Shown: one piece after another, positions 50,106-59,363 of the stretch
Numbering within the stretch: position 1 is the first letter of the stretch
How the letters are laid out: each line of letters starts with the position of its first letter
Source: Amanita rubescens
Lineage: Eukaryota; Basidiomycota; Agaricomycetes; Agaricales; Amanitaceae
DNA length: 64,000 nt
Assembly (NCBI GenBank): GCA_015039365.1
Contig: WION01000265.1
Location: 1 to 64,000, forward strand
Reading direction: 5' to 3'
The notes under the pieces: model-generated
Database searches by the model: none
The model's input: the letters and a program-made list of their open reading frames with translations, nothing else
Told to the model about the DNA's origin: nothing
Translations under genes and position numbers: made by a program

Positions 50106-50379
50106 GATCGCACGACGCATACATACTACTATGACAGAGCCGATGTTGCCAACTGTCCATGGCGCAACTCTCGATGACGACGTCAGCCTACTTGGCCATC
50201 TTGGCGCTTCCGTGGAGTATAGAGTTGGGCCTCACGGGTGATGGAGGAATTCATAACAACCCAAGTGCTACAAAGATCGTGATCACGGCGGACAAATGCG
50301 TGGCATGCTCCCAAACCAAACCACATCTCGCTAAGATAGCCTTGCTTTGATGCCATCCTCTAATGTGGTGGGTGATCGT
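50106..50379. repeat. Left direct repeat flanking the NTPase gene
   Basis: It shares long near-identical blocks in the same order with 53747-54134, for example the stretch beginning TCGATGACGACGTCAGCCTA and the block starting GATGGAGGAATTCATAACAA. Compared with the right copy it lacks about 100 bp in the middle (the part at about 53940-54035). Confidence 0.85.
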
Positions 50380-50754
50380 CATAGTGTAATAAAATATATG
50401 CCGCATCGCATACCTAAGACACATAGCGGTAGAGTACGGGTACTCTAATCGTAGTAGCGAGTAGGGTGTGGTAGGATGGTCGAATGTAGAACAGATCGGT
50501 AGGAAGTATGGCAATCCAGCTGCATGAAAAGAGGCTGGGAATAGTTGTCCTGAACCGGAACGTAGTGATACGCCTAGAGTAGATTGACTCTCATGGATGG
50601 GGCGTTTGGCCTTCCCCAAGCTAGCATTCTGCTGGGGCGGCTCCCCCCAACGTGTCTCCCAGCTGTAGGTAATAGGAAGCGAAGTCGAGTCACGAGAGAG
50701 GCTGGTGGTGGTGGCTGTGGTTCACTCTTGTCGTTGACCGCGACTCAGTTTCAG

Positions 50755-53657
50755 ATGGGTAGAAAGCAAAAGTCAAAAATGAATGTCGACTCGACCACCG
50801 ATCCTTCCTCTAGTTCAAAACGCCCTGCTCCTCCCTCCTCCTCATCCTCTTCCGCTGATAAACGCCCAAAACTTGTTCTGCCGGCTGGAGAACTGACTAC
50901 GCTCAACTCCAACATGGATAGGAAGAGGTGGAAATGGATGGTCAATGAAGCCGAGGCTAATAACGACCTGTGGCCGGATCTACTTTCGGACGTTTTGGGG
51001 CGCCTCACGTTGGAATTGGCGTCCACAGACATGAAAAACAAGGTTATCGCGAATCTGACCTTTGACCACGCAGATAAGATTGTGAAAAGTTTCGACGAAG
51101 ACCAGTTGGAAGCGTGGAAGGTTGGCGTGCGGAAAGGTGTTAAAGAGAATGATTGGACTAACCTGATTGAGCGTCGTACGTATCAGATAATCCAATCGCA
51201 TTTTATTATAATCGCGACCACAGCGGAACTCCGGATTCCGAACATAGCCCCTGTGTCATCTCCTGAACAGGAAAAAGGTACTCTTATTGAAATTATATCC
51301 CCCGTTCATTACTGACTGCGCCGCTCAGCTACCAAAGACTCTTGGGAACACACATACATTGGCCAAGCGGCGGAAGCCTTATGGACTCACATCGGGAACC
51401 ACTATAAACCCAGGAGCGACACGGTTTATGCGCAGTTTTGTTCTGTTGTTCAATCGTCCGGTATGGGCAAGTCAAGAACAGTTGATGAACTTGGGAAAGA
51501 ACACTTTTCCATCCCGATTAACCTCAGGGATGAACAATCTTCTGGTATTCTTTTTTTCTTGCGTCATCGTTAGACTCGCAGTAACCAATAATACATCTTT
51601 CCAGGCTACCCTCCTGCCGACCACGAGGTTCGAGTATTTTTGACCGCGGGAGGCACAGAGGTCCAATCGTATCTCCGAGCTCTCTATTTTATCGACGCTT
51701 TGTTTCAGCATACCGACCAGACATTGAAAAAGGAGTTTGATTCGCCGTTGGGAATGGAGGAGGTGGCTCGTCAATTCAGAATCCGTATGACGCGGGGCCA
51801 AACAATGAACGAGCATAACGAGTTTAGGAGACAATTTTATCGAGAGGTCATTGAAATTGCGGAAAAACTTGTGTTAAAAGAGGTATGTCTTATTCATGGA
51901 TGTATCCGTCGACTGAAAGCATCCCACAAGCTTCTTCGCCCTGAAAGCGACAGAAAAGCAGGTTACATTTCGCCCCCGACATCAACGGAGCCCCCAGATT
52001 ATAGCTTCCCCCCCGCTGTTTCCTGCAAAAAACTCGTTGAATCATTGAAGGCTAGGAAAGGGGGCCGGGTTTCTGGGAAGCCAAGCGATAAGTATCCTCT
52101 CGTCATTCTGACTTTCGATGAGGCCCATACTTTGACCAATCGAGAAGAAACTGACAAGGCTACATGGTCAAACTTCAGTGTTCTAAGACACGTGCTCCGT
52201 GCTTTGTGTCACTTCCCATTATTCACTCTGTTTCTGTCTACGACGGGCAAGATATCGCGGTTCACATCGCCGGTTCAAGATACTTCGAAAAGAATTGTCA
52301 AGCATGATTTGACCTTAATCAAACCATTCACGGACCTCGGCTTTGACACGTTAGCCGAGAAAGTAGACCTGGGCGGAGGTTGGAATTTGGAGCGGGTTAC
52401 TGCTGATGCGCATATGGTTTATATGGGTCGCCCCTTGTAAGTATGATTGTATTTCTCATTTTTGTAACCTGATGCGGATACGCCTTAAGATTCGGGTCAC
52501 GTTACAAGGCTGGTGATCCCAAAGTTCGAAAAGACATCGTGAAGTTTGCTGTCGAAAAGCTCCTTAACGCAGAGTTCAGCACGCGAGATCTCACCCAAGA
52601 CCAGATGCTTGCTTGCCTATCTCAACGCTTACCTATTGAATTCAATTCAACGACGTACATCTCTCAAATCGCAGAGAGGAGGCAGGTGGAAGGGCATATG
52701 CGAGTCTGCCTCAAGATCGACGCTGCCTTCGAGGGCATGGTGACGGTATCACCCTCCGAGCCACTTCTCTCGGAGGCCGCCTATGTCATCATGTCGAAGG
52801 AATCATTCCATCCATTGGAATCGTTCAAATCAGTAGTGGAAGGATTTGCTGTACATCAAGGCGATCGTGGGGAGTTCCTTGCACTGTTATTGCTTACTTT
52901 GGCTCGTGATCAAGCTGTTGGACCCCCAGACGAACATGGACACCCAATACACCCAAAACATCGATTCTTCGACTTTGCGTCCTTCGTGTGCGGACACCTG
53001 TTCAACAGCGAGTCCCCGTCGATCTCAGAATTGAAGAACCTGCAGACCGATTTCCCTAATGCAACGATGCATTTCAACCATTTTGTCAAGCTCCACGACC
53101 TGAAATCCATTAATAAGAATCACCTTTTGCTCCGAATGACCCGAGGTGCTGGCGTGCTGTGCGCCAATACTCAAGCCTCGATCGATGCAATCAACGTCTT
53201 TCTGCGAGATGGCACAAAATTGAGCAACGATAATTTCGGACTCATTTTTTCCCAGATCAAGAACGATCCCCATTTCACACACATCCCAAAGCCTGAACTA
53301 TTTGAATCTATGAATCCCTACAAGCTTGGGGTTCTGGATGAGGGGGATGCCCCTGTTCCCCTTGTCAGAATATTTTTTGCCCTTGGTGCCAAAACTTCAA
53401 GTATTACTGTAACCAGGCATGCGACATTGCCAGGTTATAATGCCATTGTTTATGACATTTGGGTTTCCGGTCTTTCACCTGACTTTCTAAAACCAATTGA
53501 CAGGTCACAGACTGTCGTTTGGAACGGCCTCCTCCAAGCGTCCTATGGTTGGAAGGAAATCTACAAGACAGAAACAGATGTCGATAAGGAACTTCGACAG
53601 TCAATGAACCCATCAGCTGCGGATGACGACGGTCATTGGTCCCGTTGGTCACAGTGA
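50755..53657 (+). CDS. P-loop NTPase, Crinkler (CRN)-like family
   Basis: Exons 50755-51175, 51224-51277, 51329-51544, 51605-51882, 51931-52436 and 52490-53657 are all in phase, giving about 880 residues. The start MGRKQKSKMNVDSTTDPSSS is basic and Ser rich, nuclear-signal-like (KRPAPP, DKRPK). The NTPase domain starts around residue 150: Walker A QSSGMGKSRTVDELGK and Walker B YPLVILTFDEAHTL. Then come YYXD-like sensor regions I cannot assign. The C-terminal 350 residues (from ESFKSVVEGFAVHQGDRGEF) have no nuclease core I can see. In Crinkler-type proteins of oomycetes and fungi such NTPases are joined to PD-(D/E)XK or HNH nucleases and are seen as selfish or host-directed effectors. No signal peptide. 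Intact by eye. Confidence 0.7.
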
Positions 53658-53746
53658 TTGAGAAGATTGAAGTTATTGTCCGATCAGGTTCAGGTATTAT
53701 ATCATTTTGTAATTATTAGCCATTTTATACATGACTTATATTTGAT

Positions 53747-54134
53747 GATCGCACGACGCATACATCATTGAAGCTACTACTATGACCGAGCCGATGTTGC
53801 CAACCAGTGTCCATGTCGTCCTCTTTCCTTTTCTGCGCATCTCTCGATGACGACGTCAGCCTACTTGGCCATCTTGGCGCTTCCGCGGAGGATAGAGTTG
53901 GGCCACACGGGTGATGGAGGAATTCATAACAACCCAAGGCAGCGCGGCGCTACATGCGTCGTGACGACGCGACCCATGCTAGTTTGGTCTACACCGGCCG
54001 AGGTTACGCTGATTCCGACTCAAAACCCTAGTGACATGGAAGGGATCACGGCGGTCAAATGCGTGGCCCACCTCCAAACCACATGGCCTTGCTTTGATGC
54101 CATCTTCTAAGGTGGTGCACGCAGGGGTGATCGT
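53747..54134. repeat. Right direct repeat flanking the NTPase gene
   Basis: Partner of 50106-50379, starting about 90 bp after the NTPase stop codon. It ends about 250 bp upstream of the small secreted protein gene. The longer copy, it probably represents the original local sequence. Confidence 0.8.
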
Positions 54135-54380
54135 GTTGGGGTTGCCTGGGATGCTGATTCAACTTGCGGGTTTCATGGACGGTGCCACTGGATAAAATGG
54201 CAGCATCTCTCTCGTTAAACCCCAGCTAGTCTCCATACTGCGTTCTCAGAGCTGGTCTCTATACAGAACTGCACCAGATCCCCCTCATAAATCTTAAAGC
54301 CACTTTCTATCCGTCACTGTCCACTCAGCAGTAAGTGACTAAACCCACCATCAACACGTTACTCATATTCGTCTGTGAAG

Positions 54381-54967
54381 ATGTTATTCTTGTACACCCT
54401 CCTGTTTTTTGTACTTGGAACCTCGGTCGTGGCGCTTCCTGGTTCTCCCCCGACGTCCCATCTTACCCGGAGACGCACCGTAACATCGGATGACCCAGGG
54501 CTCAATGGCTATTGGCTTGTCAGTCATCACTTTAATCTCGACTCATATTAACCGTCACCAGTATTCAAAGGAGAACAAAAATCGTATCATAAAAATCAAG
54601 AATAATCAGATTCTGGAAGCCCTTCCGAAATTGATGAACCCAGCTACTGACTTGTTGCATACTATCTGGAAACGGGCAACGCAGAGCTCCGTCGAAGTGA
54701 GTGGTTTGCCGCAAGTCTGGCCTTTTACATGTAATGGGCTTTTTGTAGGCTGCAAATCTTCCCGTTCCTAAAGCCATGATGAAAAACATTCCCAACAAAG
54801 CAGATAAAGGCAAATTAAAAATCCTGGAGCCTATAATGCAACGACGGCTTCGCTTTAAAGCAAAGTTTAAACCGTCTGGAAGTCCGAAAGTTCCTGATTC
54901 TTGGCAAGATAAGGTGTTGGAAGTGATGCAAAATGCCATTGATGAGAGTGGATCAGGTGCTACATAG
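54381..54967 (+). CDS. Small secreted Lys-rich protein
   Basis: Exons 54381-54518, 54562-54696 and 54749-54967 (introns 43 and 52 nt, phase 0) give 163 residues. The N-terminus MLFLYTLLFFVLGTSVVALP is a strong signal peptide. The mature part starts with a TRRRTV dibasic stretch, then a Lys/Asn-rich region (ENKNRIIKIKNNQILEALPK) and KGKLKILEPIMQRRLRFKAK. It has almost no cysteine. I recognise no family. It sits among secreted-protease genes, just downstream of the NTPase insert, whose right repeat lies in its upstream region. Confidence 0.6.
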
Positions 54968-56767
54968 ATTGAACGCGAAGGTTTTATACTACGATATACC
55001 TCAGATCACGTCAGCGATGTTGGCTAGATCACCCGATAAGGGCATATAAGAAACTCGCATTTAGCCGCTAACATACGGTCCAACCCAATGCCTTTAGCGA
55101 AATCGCGCGTTGATGAATTTCGCAGCTTGGAAATGAGCTGGTCTCTAAGACGAGAAGAAAAGCTTTCCTTTAATGATGAGCATGAGCAACAAGGGTGCAT
55201 TGGCAATGCTCTCCAGTGTCCATCGCGCCGTGAAACAGGCAGAGGGCGTCGGCAAGAAACGTGCAGAAAGACGGAGCCGAGCTGAATGTGTATTGAGGGC
55301 ACTGCCTTCAATAGTACACATACTGGCACGCGAAAAGACCTGAAAAGAGGTGCATGTGCATGTAACCACTGTGCCACCTCACCGCAAGACATACGGAGCG
55401 CTTTACGGCGACCCTACGCACGTGAGGAACAACAGCAGGGATGCCGTCGACCACACCCTAAATTCGGACCAACAACCTGCGAAATAATGATGGAAGATGC
55501 GGATGAAGGAATGATCGTAAGGGAATATACGACAGACAAGCCCTAGCGCTGCTCTTAACGGTGCGTTACAAAACCCCGCGCGGTTTGCCCCGTATACATC
55601 TAAGAGTTGATGAGAGTAAGCTTGAAGAAACAAATCAGCACTGACCCTTTACGGCAACCACCGAAGCCTTGAAAACACATACAAACATAGTTAAAGCGAG
55701 TGAGACGTGCATCGGATTCCTTATCTTCTGACTCGCTCTCGCGAGTCTCCGTCGACAGATCCAGACAAACGGGACTTCTTCAAAGCCTTCGTGGTAGCGA
55801 AACTCCCTTCGGTATCGGTGCAGCTTCGGTCGGCAAGGTTATCCGATCCATTGCTTGTCGGTTGCGCCCTGCTCCATCAGGTCCACTATGTGGATTGCGC
55901 GGTGGTGTATAGGTCAGGTCCCTTTGGGATCGTCCTGGCCTATTGCAATCCAACCTGCGGTCATCCTCGCTGCATTTAGTAGCAGGCCTGACGAACCCTC
56001 CGGGGCTGATAACTTGTTGTTTGTCAGTCCAACCTGTGCTAAGGGTTTTGCAAGCTTTTGCCAAATTGCAACGGCAAAGGCCAATCGAAACTAGCACGTG
56101 GTGGACAGTTCTGAAAGGCTTTGTAGGGTGGGTGGGGCAATTGCATACGAGCCGATGCTGTCTGTCTGTTCGCAATTTTTGGAAACCTTTTTTGTTATCG
56201 ATTCTATCATGTATAATATTGCCTTGTGTTACATTTGACGTTGACAACCCGTGTGAACTTATTTGGCTGCTTCTTCCACATGAAAAGTGTCAGCCGCACA
56301 ACTCTGACGAAGCTTTCTTCGCTCAAGAAAAATTTCGCAACGGCTATTTGAGCGCTCCAGGTCTAGGCCTACTTAGCGGCCGTAATCATAATATCGGTTC
56401 AAGTCAACATTACCTCAAGGCGAAAAGGCGTGCATAACCGGCAACGGCCCCGGCCCCACAGCCACTGCAGCCCTTGATCATTTTAATCTACTTAGCCCGA
56501 AATGTAATCCTCTTGAACCCGCCCCACCATGTTCACCAAGCTCCTCAACCGCATTCCTGGCGCAAGTTCCATGCCAAGGACGAAGACGACAGAGGAGCAG
56601 AGTCTGCTCGACGGGCCATGCCTCTCTTCCGCTTCAACAGCGATGTATGGCACATATCATGCGGACAAGGAGGTCCGTCCGTGATTACACCCTACCTAGC
56701 ATATGAATCTGTCCTGACAACGCGCTCGTGATAGGCCAACCATTTCGAGAATCTATCAGACTTTGAG
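54968..56767. other. No confident gene
   Basis: Frames at 55024-55392 (minus), 55286-55546 (plus), 55707-55979 (plus), 55780-56247 (minus) and 55943-56437 (plus) overlap on opposite strands and carry no motif. A plus-strand frame from ATG 56528 (MFTKLLNRIPGASSMPRTKT) may be a first exon of the APH-like gene, but I could not join it in frame. Confidence 0.35.
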
Positions 56768-57574
56768 ATGAAGGCCATCGTAGATCAGCACGCTGGATAC
56801 AGTGCTGGTCCTTCCATCCGGAGGGTAGCGTTTGATACAACGATGAAAACGTTACCTTCACATGAGGCTTACGAAGCTCACATCATGGCGGTTGTCGCGG
56901 AATCCACATTCATTCCTGTTCCCCGTGTACGGCGCGTTTACGAGCAGCAACAACGTACCCATATCCTCATGGAACACATCGATGGCATTGACTTGATCAA
57001 TGCGTGGCCACGTCTTCCTCTCTGGCGCAAACTCTACATCGCATGGCTTGTGCGTGGATACGTAAAACAGCTGCGGCGAATCAAACTTCCTCACCCTGAC
57101 GTTCCCGGACCGTTTGATGGCACGGGAAAGCCATTCAATTGCAAAGGACACTTTTTCACAAATGATGGTGCTGGTCCTTTTTCCTCCCATTGTGATATGC
57201 GCGAGTGGTTCCACCGCAAACATCGGATCGCCAAGACCGCCCAAAAGAGGCATGGTCTCAAGCGTTCCCGTGCAGAGTTTGTCGATCATGACCCCCTCGT
57301 GCTTGTGAACGGCAACATCAACCCTCGTGGCATTCGATTAGGAACGGACGGCACTGTCTGGTTGATGGATTGGTCTTTGGCGGGGTTATACCCCAAGTCA
57401 TTTGAGTATTGCAGTATCATGGCAGATGGACAGTTGCCTGATACACCGCGTCTGTGGACCAGACTGGCACACTGGATAGCAAGTGGTCGTTCGAACAAAC
57501 GACAGTGGGAGTTTCTTTGTAGCATCAAGCTGGCTCTGCTCTTTCCCTATGACGAGTCAGACTTCCTTTGGTGA
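56768..57574 (+). CDS. APH-fold kinase-like protein with altered active site
   Basis: 268 codons fit the aminoglycoside-phosphotransferase-like family that is widespread in Agaricomycetes. RTHILMEHIDGIDLINAWP is the hinge region. LVNGNINPRGIRLGTDGTVW matches the usual HGD-L-NPRN loop, and WLMDWSLAGLYP is the metal-binding DW motif. Two key positions differ: the catalytic HGD reads NGN, and the following Asn of NPRN reads Gly. Only the second Asp (LMDW) remains. I infer a pseudokinase or a dead copy; the frame itself is clean. The N-lobe is short, so an upstream exon is likely missing from this model. Confidence 0.65.
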   Translation: MKAIVDQHAGYSAGPSIRRVAFDTTMKTLPSHEAYEAHIMAVVAESTFIPVPRVRRVYEQQQRTHILMEHIDGIDLINAWPRLPLWRKLYIAWLVRGYVKQLRRIKLPHPDVPGPFDGTGKPFNCKGHFFTNDGAGPFSSHCDMREWFHRKHRIAKTAQKRHGLKRSRAEFVDHDPLVLVNGNINPRGIRLGTDGTVWLMDWSLAGLYPKSFEYCSIMADGQLPDTPRLWTRLAHWIASGRSNKRQWEFLCSIKLALLFPYDESDFLW

Positions 57575-57899
57575 CATTCCTTTTTTATATCCATGACGAC
57601 CATAGATGATCATATCATGACCGTTACTATATCAGGGTTGAATAATCTGCATATAACACATGTCCTGTACTGGTTTCATTGACGAGGAATATCATGTCAT
57701 TTTACAGAGTTCATGGTATTCGTGAATGAGTTGCCGCAATTGATATACTAACTAGTTGATCACCACGAAACCCGGACATACTCCCCCACTGATATATAAC
57801 GCGTAGTGGCACGGGACCTTGCAGGTTTGCCGGTTCAAACTCCCTACCCAACGCGCTGGTCGCATCCTCCCCTTATTCTCGACTCTAACAAGCAGTAAA

Positions 57900-58672
57900 A
57901 TGCGAATTACACTTATTTTCCTCATTCTTCCATGTTTCTTCCATGTTCTACTGGCATCGCCAGTGCCAGGAAATGGCATATCAAGACTCATTGCAGGGGC
58001 TGATGTCTCGCGTCCAAGATCTGAAGGATGCACCCCAGAACAAGAGAGGGAGATCACCGAAGCTGTACACCATGCCGTAGCCTATGTTAAGGATTCCCTT
58101 GAGTCAGTTACTGATATTCACTCTGAATACCATTGATGTTCTTCTCTCAAAACATATCGTGAAGTCGCACCACGTTTTAAGAAGTGGTTTAATAACCCGG
58201 TTCCTGAGCGGTGGAAAAAACTCCAAGCCTTATTTCAAAAGATGAATGAGCACATACCTCACCGTGGTGTGTACGTCTGCGGCAAATGTACCGTCGAAGA
58301 CATCGCTCTGTCCACTATTGCCCGTACCGAAGACAAGGAGTGAGGGTTCAATATTTTTTCGTATACATGAATTGGCGCTAACACGACAGACGAGACTTGG
58401 GCGAATGTACCTTTGTCCTCTGTTTTTTGGAAAGTCACGCAGGCTTGTAGGTCATCAATCAAAAGTAAGCATTTTTTGAGAATGATTCTGATAACATTCA
58501 GGCTGGTATTATTGTCCACGAGTGGAGCCACTTTGATGACATTGGAGGAACCAGTGATCATCATATTTCCGCGTACGCAAGCGCATACCTTGCCGAGTGG
58601 AATCCAGAGGCGGCTCTTGACAATGCGTACTCGATCCAGTACTTTGCTGAAAACGATCCACATCTTGATTAG
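57900..58672 (+). CDS. Short M35 metalloendopeptidase-like gene, zinc motif kept, splice site doubtful
   Basis: Signal peptide MRITLIFLILPCFFHVLLAS is nearly the same as in the pseudogene at 5.1 kb, and the long propeptide is likewise absent. The catalytic domain starts EGCTPEQEREITEAVHHAV; then PRFKKWFNN and YVCGKCTVED follow. The last exon has IIVHEWSHFDDIGGTSDH, a full HExxH, and ends SIQYFAENDPHLD. At the family-conserved intron a donor GTCAGT is present at 58103, but the place for the acceptor (58149-58150) reads CAA instead of CAG. Unspliced, the frame meets TGA near 58136. Either an unusual acceptor is used or the gene is newly broken. Confidence 0.6.
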
Positions 58673-59363
58673 ATAGCTGGTAAAGTGCAGCAAGAGGCGG
58701 CCGAGGCGTATCCAAAGGGTTGTGTCCTCGGTAGATGATCGTCTGTGTACATGGTTGAATTTAGGTACATCTGACCCGCACTAAGCCCCCTCGCGCGTTA
58801 AGATCGACCGTTTAGCCCTGGGCCACAATCACAAACTCTTCATTATAACTGTATTCCCGGAAGAAGAAAAAAAAAGAAGAAAACACGCATTATATCTTCA
58901 TACACGCGACAACGAAAGAAAACAAGGAGAAAAAAATTCTTTTAAAAAAAAAATTCATACGAGCGTTACCCCATAAATAACTAAGCAACAAAGCAGAAAC
59001 GGGATTGTCGTAAAAAAACCACATAAAAGAGACGAGGAAAAAAGAGGGGGGGTAAGGTAAGGTAAGGTTGTTCTAATATATTTAAAAAAGAGGGAATGAA
59101 GTGATGCTTGCTGTCCGACGTCTCGTGGCATTGAGCAAGAGATATTATTTCGTATTGAAGTCATCAATCATCAGATGGGGGTGGTGGTGGTGGTGGTTGT
59201 CGTGGGGGGTGTATACATATATATATAAGGTTTGAGTTTGGTTTGCATTTCGTGTGGTAGTAGTCGTAGTGTTTGGTGGTGGTAAGTATATGACGTGTGA
59301 GCCACCGCACATGCATATTAGGGAATAAAGGAGAGAGAGAGGGAGAGTTTGAAACGAAAACGA
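58673..59363. other. Convergent 3' flanks with microsatellites
   Basis: This is the 3' region between the M35 copy and the kinase. It holds A-rich runs (58860-58960), a GGTAA tandem run at about 59050-59068 and a GGTGGT run near 59178-59195. No gene seen. Confidence 0.5.

Larger units (their letters stand above)
50106..54134. mobile_element. Candidate insertion: Crinkler-type NTPase gene between long direct repeats
   Basis: The core 50380-53746 (3.37 kb) carries a single spliced gene and is enclosed by direct repeats of 274 and 388 bp. No LTR hallmarks are seen: no TG...CA ends, primer site or polyprotein. No terminal inverted repeats or transposase are seen either. The layout copies that of the nuclease insert at 41.2-42.6 kb. 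The nature of the element is inferred. Confidence 0.5.

Noticed and set aside
50106..54134. LTR retrotransposon for the repeat-flanked NTPase locus
   Set aside because: Repeats lack TG...CA ends and the core has no gag, protease, reverse transcriptase or integrase.
57800..57870. tRNA-like B box (GGTTCAAACTCC) near 57832
   Set aside because: No acceptor stem, no matching A box and no cloverleaf can be drawn; it is M35 upstream sequence.
59045..59070. Telomere-like GGTAA repeats
   Set aside because: Only a few units, internal to a gene-rich region, and not the fungal TTAGGG telomere repeat.
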